Below, piece after piece: positions 7,161 to 13,178 of a stretch of 14,539 nt of DNA. Origin of the DNA: Geobacter sp. (GTDB lineage: Bacteria > Desulfobacterota > Desulfuromonadia > Geobacterales > Pseudopelobacteraceae); contig DAIERH010000036.1 of NCBI GenBank assembly GCA_027346925.1, forward strand, positions 1-14,539. Reading direction: 5' to 3'. Positions within the stretch are counted from its first letter, which is position 1. Every line of letters starts with the position of its first letter. A program made the translations under genes and the position numbers. Under the pieces are notes generated by a model that was given only the letters and a program-made list of their open reading frames with translations, searched no databases and was not told the origin of the DNA.

Positions 7161-7442
7161 TTGGACATCAACGAAATCAGAAAACGGATCGATCTGCTGG
7201 ATGACGTGCTGCTGCGCATCTTCAACGAACGGGCCCGCCTGGCGCTGGAGATCGGCCATATGAAGAAGGGGTTGAGCCTGCCGGTCTTCGATCCGGCCAG
7301 GGAGAAGCGCATCTTTGCCCGCATGAAGGAGGACAATCCCGGTCCCCTGGACGACGGGGCCATCGTCAGGCTGTTCGAGAGGGTGGTGGACGAATCGCGG
7401 CGCCTGGAGCGCATCATGTCCCATGCGGATGAGGAAGGGTAA
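7161..7442 (+). CDS. chorismate mutase, stand-alone AroQ type
   Basis: Converts chorismate to prephenate, the branch point to phenylalanine and tyrosine. The 93-aa all-helical protein keeps the active site of the E. coli P-protein mutase domain when aligned by eye: R7, R24, K35, D44, R47, E48 and S79, with E83 where E. coli has Gln88 (Glu also occurs in the family). The pattern ERARLALEIGHMKK and FDPAREKRIFARM is typical. The start is TTG at 7161 with GGAG at 7150-7153; an internal ATG would remove catalytic residues. It has no fused prephenate dehydratase or DAHP synthase domain. It sits between nadB and a DAHP synthase regulatory-domain protein, suggesting a job in aromatic flux control. 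Confidence 0.92.
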   Translation: MDINEIRKRIDLLDDVLLRIFNERARLALEIGHMKKGLSLPVFDPAREKRIFARMKEDNPGPLDDGAIVRLFERVVDESRRLERIMSHADEEG

Positions 7443-7510
7443 TAACGAGATCCCCCTTGTCCACCGGGGTGATTTGAACATGAGGTTTACTACGAGAGGA
7501 GCAAGACAGG

Positions 7511-7720
7511 ATGCTGATCATCATGAAAAAGCATGCGCCGGAAGAGGCGCTGGACCGGATAAAGGAATACCTCATCTCCCATGATTTCGACATCCACCAA
7601 TCAACCGGCGCCAACCGCACCATCATCGGGGTGATCGGCGATACGGACACACTGGACGATCATGAGATCGAGGCCATGCCGGGGGTGAGCCAGGTGGTGA
7701 GGATCAAGCGGGACGACTGA
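7511..7720 (+). CDS. stand-alone DAHP synthase N-terminal ferredoxin-like (FXD) regulatory domain
   Basis: A 69-aa protein matching only the N-terminal ferredoxin-like domain of type I-beta DAHP synthases. It starts MLIIMKKHAPEEALDRI, continues with an ANRTIIGVIGDT strand-turn, and ends in AMPGVSQVVRIKRDD, where the catalytic barrel would begin in the full enzyme. The stop TGA is clean, and no barrel sequence follows in any frame before the terminator at 7756. In full enzymes (e.g. Thermotoga) this domain mediates feedback inhibition by Tyr/Phe. Here it may regulate a separate DAHP synthase or the adjacent chorismate mutase (inference). AGGAG precedes the ATG by 9 bp. Confidence 0.75.
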   Translation: MLIIMKKHAPEEALDRIKEYLISHDFDIHQSTGANRTIIGVIGDTDTLDDHEIEAMPGVSQVVRIKRDD

Positions 7721-7755
7721 CGGGTAGTGCCCCACCGATGGATTGATCACGAACC

Positions 7756-7785
7756 ATGGGGTACCGCACTGGTACCCCATTTATT
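7756..7785 (+). terminator. rho-independent terminator of the nadB operon
   Basis: ATGGGGTACC (7756-7765) and GGTACCCCAT (7771-7780) form a perfect 10-bp stem with a 5-nt loop, followed by TTATT. It lies 36 bp after the last gene of the operon. The minus strand lacks a T tract, so it mainly serves the plus strand. Confidence 0.85.
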
Positions 7786-7805
7786 AACGACAAAGCCCAG
7801 CCACT

Positions 7806-8384
7806 TCACCCATGCAACCTGCCAATCGCCTTATGGATCTCCCGGCGAGCCGGCTCAGTACCCCCATGGACGCAAACCCCCTCTATGTCCGCACGATGAA
7901 GATGGACATTGGCAGCATGCCCCCCGGCAAAGAAGCGCAGGGTATGTATCTCCCTCTCCGGCATCAATTCACCCTTGTCAAAGTGTACGGCTGTGAGTTC
8001 GATGCCCCGGGTCTCTGCCACTTCCCGGGCCAGGTCGATGAGCCTGTGCGCCCCATCGCAGAGGCGCTGCTCCTTTTCTATGATGGTTTCGAGCGCGTTC
8101 TTCGCCCCATCCTCCACCTCAATGAATTCGAGACCAGCCACGCTCGACTCGAAACGAACGATCTGGGCCATCAAATCCCGGTACCGTTGCCCTTCGGCAT
8201 CCTGGTAGAGCCTCAGGCAACACCTTTCGCCGGGGTCCAGGGGGCCGCTGGGCACCTGCTTCAAGCCCACCATGGCCCCATGCAGGGAGATGTTCTCAAG
8301 TCTGCAAAAATACTGGGTCCCCTTATGGTGCAACCAACCCGTACCCAAATAATTGATACGTTGTGAGCGTCGCTTTTCTTTCAT
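7806..8384 (-). CDS. PilZ-domain protein with His-rich C-terminal extension
   Basis: Probable c-di-GMP effector, 192 aa. The PilZ domain occupies residues 1-105, with RxxxR at 5-9 (RRSQR) and NxSxxG at 31-36 (NISLHG), followed by the expected beta-barrel strands and a helix (ALETIIEKEQRL). Residues 110-192 are not part of a standard PilZ domain: a helix (LIDLAREVAETRG), then a segment with eight His between 134 and 191 plus C171, for which I know no family. The start is the ATG at 8382-8384 with GGAGGAGAGG just upstream; a longer frame would overlap the CheX gene. Last gene of the minus-strand operon, 53 bp after the CheX gene. It converges on the nadB-operon terminator. Confidence 0.85.
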   Translation of the reverse strand: MKEKRRSQRINYLGTGWLHHKGTQYFCRLENISLHGAMVGLKQVPSGPLDPGERCCLRLYQDAEGQRYRDLMAQIVRFESSVAGLEFIEVEDGAKNALETIIEKEQRLCDGAHRLIDLAREVAETRGIELTAVHFDKGELMPEREIHTLRFFAGGHAANVHLHRADIEGVCVHGGTEPARREIHKAIGRLHG

Positions 8385-8437
8385 TGAACCTCTCCTCCAT
8401 GGAAAATGTCGATGCATTTTGATGCCGGCCTTCTCCG

Positions 8438-8947
8438 TCAGCTGCCCCCTCTCAAGAAGGCATTGACCAGAAAACATTGCTCGTCCGCGGCAAAGCAGAG
8501 CGTGAGCGTATCGCCGGGGTTTCCGGCTGAGACACTGTAGTCCTTGCCGGCAATGACCGAAGGTGTGGAAAGCCTGACGTCGGTACCCCCTTTTGAAAGG
8601 TAATGCTTGAAGGAGCCGGCAATCATGTTGGCTATTTCCCCAAGGGCGTCGTGGACATCGCTATCCAGTTCCGTCATATCCATCCCCAACATGCCTGAAG
8701 CGAAATCCAGCGCCAGTTTTTGAGGCGCATGCAGACTCACCACGCCGTTGTAGGTTCCCGCCATTCCCACCATCGCCGTAACACACCCCTCAAAATGGGT
8801 GATGGGGTCGAGCATCAGGGGGAGATGCAGGAGATTGTCCTTCCCCACCATAGTGCTGAATACCTCCTGGACGTCCCTGATCATTCCCTTGAGCAGGTCG
8901 CTCTCAGTAAGCCCCAGCAAAGCGACGACCGACTGATCGAGAGCCAT
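8438..8947 (-). CDS. CheX-like chemotaxis phosphatase-domain protein
   Basis: A 169-aa protein of the CheC/CheX/FliY phosphatase fold. The helix ALGEIANMIAGSF carries the ExxN motif (E104, N107), which in CheX removes phosphate from CheY-P. The flanking region (LDPITHFEGCVTAMVGMAG, then a GxxxL-rich helix and a C-terminal strand) fits CheX-like proteins. Such domains also occur outside chemotaxis as partners of response regulators. The ATG at 8945-8947 is preceded by GGAGGA; the in-frame GTG at 8957-8959 overlaps that Shine-Dalgarno and is rejected. It sits between two PilZ genes, 17 bp behind the first. No cheA or cheY is in the window, so its phospho-partner is unknown. Confidence 0.85.
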   Translation of the reverse strand: MALDQSVVALLGLTESDLLKGMIRDVQEVFSTMVGKDNLLHLPLMLDPITHFEGCVTAMVGMAGTYNGVVSLHAPQKLALDFASGMLGMDMTELDSDVHDALGEIANMIAGSFKHYLSKGGTDVRLSTPSVIAGKDYSVSAGNPGDTLTLCFAADEQCFLVNAFLRGGS

Positions 8948-8964
8948 GATTTCCTCCACCCCGG

Positions 8965-9681
8965 CTATTCCGTAACCAGGCCATCCCTGAGTTCCTGAAT
9001 TATTTCAATCTGGCGTTGATAGATATACCTGCCGATAACAGAGTCGCTAATCCTGTCGGGCTTCATTTGAAAGACACAGGTCTGACCGTTGTTCCCGCCC
9101 GTGATGGCCCTGACGAACACCCCCGGTATGGCCAGGGGGGTACCCATGAGCGAAAAAAACAGCAGCCCTGACTGATCGACTTCGGTCGGCGGGACAAGGT
9201 CGGAATGGATGGATATGCCGTTTCCCGAGATATCCACCATGGTCCCCTCTATGTTGACGTCCCTGTACGAGAATTTCACCGCCTGCCCGCCATGGACCCT
9301 GACCCGAACCGCCTCCCTGCGCTCGGCCCGGATCTGCGCATAGGCAAAATTGTGCAGGATTACGGTCTTCTTGGGCACGTTGACGTAGGCTGCATAACAG
9401 TGAACTCCCAACTCCTTGTAAAAATGCCTGCTCTTGATGAGCGTGCTGTTGTCGTTCTTCAGGATCAATGCCTGATGTTCGTGGACAGCAAGTTCGATAC
9501 TGTCCTTGTCTACGGCCTTGATGGTTGCGCCGTAGCTCACCGGCACTTCATGATAATAGTTGAGCAGCCTGATGTCGCTTTTCAGGCGTCCCGACGCCAT
9601 TTCGGAAAACGTATTGACGATGGCGGTGGTGTCTGCCTTGCCGTCAGTGACAGTTACCAAGTGATAGACGTCATTTTTCAT
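8965..9681 (-). CDS. PilZ-domain protein with YcgR-like N-terminal domain
   Basis: Probable c-di-GMP effector, 238 aa. Residues 1-115 form an N-terminal domain with beta strands like the PilZN/YcgR part (ELAVHEHQALILKNDN). The PilZ domain follows with the c-di-GMP motifs RREAVR (121-126) and DISGNG (150-155). It ends in the helix QRQIEIIQELRD, common at the end of PilZ proteins. The ATG at 9679-9681 has AGGG 8 bp upstream; a GTG at 9688-9690 is the alternative. A 14-codon upstream frame (9671-9715) overlaps its start. In enterobacteria YcgR brakes the flagellar motor; here no flagellar gene is adjacent, so the target is open. Confidence 0.9.
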   Translation of the reverse strand: MKNDVYHLVTVTDGKADTTAIVNTFSEMASGRLKSDIRLLNYYHEVPVSYGATIKAVDKDSIELAVHEHQALILKNDNSTLIKSRHFYKELGVHCYAAYVNVPKKTVILHNFAYAQIRAERREAVRVRVHGGQAVKFSYRDVNIEGTMVDISGNGISIHSDLVPPTEVDQSGLLFFSLMGTPLAIPGVFVRAITGGNNGQTCVFQMKPDRISDSVIGRYIYQRQIEIIQELRDGLVTE

Positions 9682-9715
9682 AAAGAGCACCCTGATATGG
9701 AGTTTGAGTGAGCAT
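9671..9715 (-). CDS. possible leader peptide (14 aa) overlapping the PilZ start
   Basis: From the ATG at 9713-9715 a frame MLTQTPYQGALYEK ends at TGA 9671-9673, just inside the PilZ gene in another frame. GGAGGG lies 8 bp before it, a better Shine-Dalgarno than the PilZ gene itself has. The inverted repeat CCTGAT/ATCAGG (9691-9696, 9714-9719) could pair over the PilZ ribosome-binding site, and translation of the leader would open it. This is a hypothesis from sequence only. Confidence 0.3.
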   Translation of the reverse strand: MLTQTPYQGALYEK

Positions 9716-9742
9716 CAGGCCAGCCCTCCGCGCCACGTAAGG

Positions 9743-10003
9743 CTACTTTTCCAACAGGATCTGCAGCCTGCACAGCGCGTTTCGTATCTCGTGCCTGGTT
9801 CTTTCGCAGCAGGTATCCACGGTATCCACGTTCGAATCGGGCATCTTTTCCCGGTGCAGTGTGGTCGAGGCGACCGTACCGTTGATGGTCATCTTCAAGA
9901 GATAGGAACCATTGAAGCCCAGTTTGCGACCATCGATCAGTTGGATGGCCGACAACGGGACCGACATTTCAGCGGCAATTTCATTGACCAGTTTCTCGAT
10001 CAT
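9743..10003 (-). CDS. small conserved-looking protein of unknown function
   Basis: 86 aa from the ATG at 10001-10003, which has GAGGG 8 bp upstream; a GTG at 10067-10069 would add 22 residues but lacks a Shine-Dalgarno. It starts with an amphipathic helix (MIEKLVNEIAAEM), has a beta-like middle (IQLIDGRKLGFNGSYLLKMTING), a Cys pair and a basic C-terminal helix (TRHEIRNALCRLQILLEK). No family recognised. Cytoplasmic by composition. It lies between the Cys-rich gene and the PilZ gene, so a role in the same signalling operon is likely but unproven. Confidence 0.65.
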   Translation of the reverse strand: MIEKLVNEIAAEMSVPLSAIQLIDGRKLGFNGSYLLKMTINGTVASTTLHREKMPDSNVDTVDTCCERTRHEIRNALCRLQILLEK

Positions 10004-10086
10004 CACTGCGCCCTCTTGAAAAGAATGAACCCCACGCACCACAAAGCCAGTTTTACAACCGTCATTCACGCGTCACCATCGGTCGT

Positions 10087-10284
10087 CTATTTTTGAGTCT
10101 CACGCCGATAGATCGGGCAGGAGCGGAACCTGCCGCCACAGACGGCAATAATCTTGGGAATGTTGGCGCTGGAAATACTCATGCAATGGCACTCGTGAAA
10201 CGGCTCACGGACGAACTTGCAGATTTGAACCGCATGGGTATCCACACATTTCGCACTGCCCGGATGAGACCTTTCAGGTTGCAT
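10087..10284 (-). CDS. small cysteine-rich protein
   Basis: 65 aa with six Cys (13, 22, 32, 34, 49, 56) and several His. The second half, PFHECHCMSIS...IAVCGGRFRSCPIYRR, resembles short Cys-rich proteins that I recall as common in Geobacter genomes, with a closing C-x6-C-x-I-Y pattern. The spacing suggests a metal or redox site. The ATG at 10282-10284 has GAGG 6 bp upstream. It is the first gene after the sigma-54-type promoter at 10342-10357, with a leader of about 47 nt, which supports it being real. Function unknown. Confidence 0.55.
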   Translation of the reverse strand: MQPERSHPGSAKCVDTHAVQICKFVREPFHECHCMSISSANIPKIIAVCGGRFRSCPIYRRETQK

Positions 10285-10341
10285 GCGTGCCTCGCAACGG
10301 TAATTGGTAGCTGCAACAGCAATGTTCGTACGTATTCTCCT

Positions 10342-10357
10342 AGCAATCGGGATGCCA
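10342..10357 (-). promoter_or_regulatory. sigma-54-type promoter of the PilZ/CheX operon
   Basis: On the minus strand TGGCATCCCGATTGCT matches the -24/-12 consensus TGGCAC-N5-TTGCW at 10 of its 11 fixed bases, with correct spacing. The predicted start is near 10331. Such promoters need an NtrC-type activator. Confidence 0.65.
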
Positions 10358-10363
10358 CAACAA

Positions 10364-10376
10364 TAACATATTGATT
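10364..10376 (-). promoter_or_regulatory. IHF-binding site consensus upstream of the sigma-54 promoter
   Basis: The minus-strand 13-mer AATCAATATGTTA fits the IHF consensus WATCAANNNNTTR exactly and lies in an AT-rich patch just upstream of the -24 element (about -34 to -46). IHF commonly bends DNA between enhancer and promoter at sigma-54 promoters. Confidence 0.5.
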
Positions 10377-10529
10377 TAATTCCAAAATATAGCCATCAAC
10401 CGCAAAACATGAGTATCCGGAATGGATAGTGACAGGCGGGGTGGGTGTGGCTGGAATGGTACGTATGAAGTCAGAACTTGATACATCATCGGCATTAGCG
10501 GACGCACCGTTTCCAACCGCAGTGACACA

Positions 10530-11501
10530 TTAGAACCATTTTAAGCTGTCAGGCGCACCTTCACCTGACGGAAAAGCTTTTGCCGCACCACATATGATAT
10601 GCGCAAAATTCTCAATCACGGTCAACCGTGCGGCACCACTGCCGACGAAATCGCCGTCCGCCTGAATAGGCTTGTTTCCGGCCACCGACAGCTCACTCGT
10701 CATCAGCACGCGGACGTTGTCGGCCGATGACCGCCGCCCCAGGAGCAGATCAAGGGCAAGTGCGGCATATGTTGCGCGCCGACTGCTGTTGATGCAGAGA
10801 ACCGACAAATTCGGCGATGAAATATCCTGCTCGGGCGCCAGCAAAAAATTGCCTCCGTAACGAGCGGCATTGCTCACAACCACGGAATGGCATTCAAACT
10901 CCTCACCGCCCGAAGTTACGGTCATCATCCGTTTGTCCCAGCGCCAAAGCGCCCTCATGGCTGAAAGCGCATATGCCCCCTTTTTCAGAAACCGTTTCTC
11001 TCTCTCCCCAACCCCCTTGACAACCGCGCCGTCAAAACCGATGCCAACCATCAGGCTGAAATAGCGTTGCCCATCCGCAAACCGCAGCACTCCAACCGTC
11101 AGCGGCTTGGTCACGGCATCCCGGATGCCGCGCAAGCCTGCCCCGGTTGAATCGATTCCCAGCTCCCGAGCCAGGACATTTGCCGTTCCCAGCGGAATGA
11201 CCGCCAGCTTCGCCTTCCCCGGTTCCAGTCCGTTCAGGACGGCATTCACCGTGCCGTCCCCACCGGCCACTACGATGAACGGATTGGGTTCGGATTTTTG
11301 TATGAAGGCACTTACGGCCTGTACGTCTTCCAGCGCTGCCATGACATGATACTGCGGCTCAAATCCCAGTTCTTCGAGGCAGCGGCCCACCCGACAGGCA
11401 GCGTGCTGAGAATAGCCGCCGGCCAGGCTGTTCACCACCAGGTGCATCCGCGTGCCGCTGCCGGGCTGATCAAAGGTCATGGGCGCGTAGGGGGCGGTCA
11501 C
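10530..11501 (-). CDS. diacylglycerol kinase-family lipid kinase (DgkB/YegS type)
   Basis: Soluble lipid kinase that probably phosphorylates diacylglycerol to phosphatidic acid at the cytoplasmic membrane face. Counting from the chosen start, the nucleotide-binding motif GGDGTVNAVLNGL is at about residues 80-92, PLGTANVLARELGI at about 103-116, then MVGIGFDGAVV, and the C-terminal QADGDFVG strand; all are family signatures. The start is uncertain. A GTG at 11499-11501 overlaps the bcsG stop by 4 bp (GTGA), an ATG at 11529-11531 overlaps by 34 bp, and an ATG at 11445-11447 (MHLVVNS) fits the usual family N-terminus. None has a strong Shine-Dalgarno, so translation probably depends on coupling to bcsG. 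Substrate could also be another lipid alcohol such as a sphingoid base. Confidence 0.9.
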   Translation of the reverse strand: MTAPYAPMTFDQPGSGTRMHLVVNSLAGGYSQHAACRVGRCLEELGFEPQYHVMAALEDVQAVSAFIQKSEPNPFIVVAGGDGTVNAVLNGLEPGKAKLAVIPLGTANVLARELGIDSTGAGLRGIRDAVTKPLTVGVLRFADGQRYFSLMVGIGFDGAVVKGVGEREKRFLKKGAYALSAMRALWRWDKRMMTVTSGGEEFECHSVVVSNAARYGGNFLLAPEQDISSPNLSVLCINSSRRATYAALALDLLLGRRSSADNVRVLMTSELSVAGNKPIQADGDFVGSGAARLTVIENFAHIICGAAKAFPSGEGAPDSLKWF

Positions 11502-13141
11502 TTCAACTGGGCCGGCGACAGGGGAACCCATCTGCCCGTTTTCCCCAGATAGTAGTAAACACCGCCGGTTTCGACGATCTTGCCGGAATCGTTCTCGGAG
11601 ACGAAATCCGTTTTGGGGATCCTGGCCGCCAGTTCCTGGGAAGGCTCAGCCGTGGTGCCGAAGGGGCTGTGCTCCATGAATTTAGAGAGAAGCCACGAGA
11701 GCGCGAAATAGCTCGTCGGCTTCGAAACGATGGTCTGGCTGACCCGTGCACCATTGAACTTCGGGCCGATCAGTTTCACCGCCAGTGGCACCCTGGTTAT
11801 CTTCGGCAGGGGGATATCCCGCATATCGGGCGGCTGGAACGGGCTGCCGGTGAGCGCCCTGCCGTGCTCGGCCACGAGAATTAGAACTGTGTTCCTCTTC
11901 GACGATTTGAGAAGCTCGATCATCTTCCTGATGTCATGATCGAGCACCGATACGACCTTCCGGTATTGCTCAACCGAGTCCCTGTTCGACCATTTCTCCG
12001 ATGTCCAATGGGTGCCGGCATGGAGGAGAACGGTATTGTAATAAAGCGCGGCCCGGCTGGCCCGGGAGCTGTTGCGCGCGTTGAGCCACCTCTCGAACAT
12101 GGTCTCATCGCGGAACAGGGGGGTCTTGTTGTCGAAGAACATGGCGCTGGGGGAGAGGGAGTCGTGGCTGATCACCTTTGCCCCGTTCAGGCCGTTCTTC
12201 TTCAGGGCCTTGTTGTAATTGCCGTACTTGCCGTCATGGTCCATGGCGATGTAGCGCTCGTATCCCAGGTTGGCCAGGCTCTCAAAAAGGAAATACTCCT
12301 GCGGCGTGGAGTTGCTGTAGATGTCGCTGTTGCTGCGCTGGCCGCCGTTGGCCTGGAGAAGCCGGATGACGGCCGGGCCGCTGTAGCCGGTGACGGAATT
12401 GAAGTCGGTGAACAGATAGTCGAACTCCCTGAAGAAGGGGTCGTCCTGGGTCATGCCTATCTGTCTTAGGTCGTCCCAGGAGAGGGAGCAGACGTGCACG
12501 ACGACCACGTCAAAGGGGACGCTGCCGGCTGGCGGGTGCTTGAAGACGATCATCCGCTCCGACTCCTTGGCGTAAAAGGATTCCAGAAACTTGGCGGGGT
12601 CCTTTTCCGACGCCTCGGCCTCGTCCGCCAGTCCGGCCTGGCTGGAGACCGGCGAGCCGTTGAAAATACCCAGCACCGGCGTCATTGCAATGGCGACCGC
12701 CATCAGGGCAATCGACAACCGCCTGAAGGAACCGAGGAAACAACTTACCAGCACCACCACCGTGAACAGCACCACTACGGACATGTGTAACGCCCTCCCT
12801 AGGAATGAAAGTACATACTCGGTTGACGGCATGCCATACTCTTGAATCAAATGACCTGTTTCAGCCAGCGACGGCAGCCAGGAATCGTGCCACAACAGCA
12901 GCAAAGCCAGAAACAGGCCGACCGCGGTCTTTCCCGCCATGAACACCCTGCTCCGCTGCAGCCTGGCGCCGACCGGCAGCACGACGAATAGGAGCAGCAG
13001 GAGGTTGAGCGTCACATCCGGATTGATCGCGCCGGCCACATACAGGTAGAGTTTGAAAAAAAAGTAGCAATTCCACAGTGCCACATGCCTCGTGTTGTTG
13101 ATGTGGCTTCCCACCGTTTTCAGCAGGTCGCGAGCAGCCAT
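11498..13141 (-). CDS. bcsG: BcsG-type cellulose phosphoethanolamine transferase
   Basis: Inner-membrane enzyme that transfers phosphoethanolamine from phosphatidylethanolamine to periplasmic cellulose. It has 547 aa (E. coli BcsG about 559). Four membrane segments lie at about 25-58 (possibly two helices), 68-88, 118-138 and 142-160, followed by a periplasmic alkaline-phosphatase-fold domain. Residues matching the E. coli zinc/active site: C218 (HVCSLSWDD), nucleophile S254 (TGYSGPAVIRLL), H374/H378 (LLHAGTHW), E425 and H426 (VAEHGRAL). Also shared are DFNSVTGYSGPA, RDIPLPKITRVPLAVK and the closing GRWVPL. The Cys pair that I recall as a disulfide in the E. coli protein is replaced (G266, E282). 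The ATG is preceded by a perfect AAGGAGG. It lies 37 bp behind the TPR gene and overlaps the lipid kinase gene. Confidence 0.93.
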   Translation of the reverse strand: MAARDLLKTVGSHINNTRHVALWNCYFFFKLYLYVAGAINPDVTLNLLLLLFVVLPVGARLQRSRVFMAGKTAVGLFLALLLLWHDSWLPSLAETGHLIQEYGMPSTEYVLSFLGRALHMSVVVLFTVVVLVSCFLGSFRRLSIALMAVAIAMTPVLGIFNGSPVSSQAGLADEAEASEKDPAKFLESFYAKESERMIVFKHPPAGSVPFDVVVVHVCSLSWDDLRQIGMTQDDPFFREFDYLFTDFNSVTGYSGPAVIRLLQANGGQRSNSDIYSNSTPQEYFLFESLANLGYERYIAMDHDGKYGNYNKALKKNGLNGAKVISHDSLSPSAMFFDNKTPLFRDETMFERWLNARNSSRASRAALYYNTVLLHAGTHWTSEKWSNRDSVEQYRKVVSVLDHDIRKMIELLKSSKRNTVLILVAEHGRALTGSPFQPPDMRDIPLPKITRVPLAVKLIGPKFNGARVSQTIVSKPTSYFALSWLLSKFMEHSPFGTTAEPSQELAARIPKTDFVSENDSGKIVETGGVYYYLGKTGRWVPLSPAQLK

Positions 13142-13178
13142 ACGTCCTCCTTAAGCCCTTTTCCCGTTGCCGGGCCCA

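Noticed and set aside
10179..10385. 68-aa minus-strand frame over the promoter region
   Set aside because: It covers the sigma-54-type element, has no clear Shine-Dalgarno or family, and overlaps the better-supported Cys-rich gene.
10386..10529. Stretch between the sigma-54/IHF sites and the lipid kinase gene
   Set aside because: Checked for a terminator of the kinase operon and for a further gene; no convincing hairpin with T tract or frame was seen. It may hold an activator site, but no palindrome stands out.
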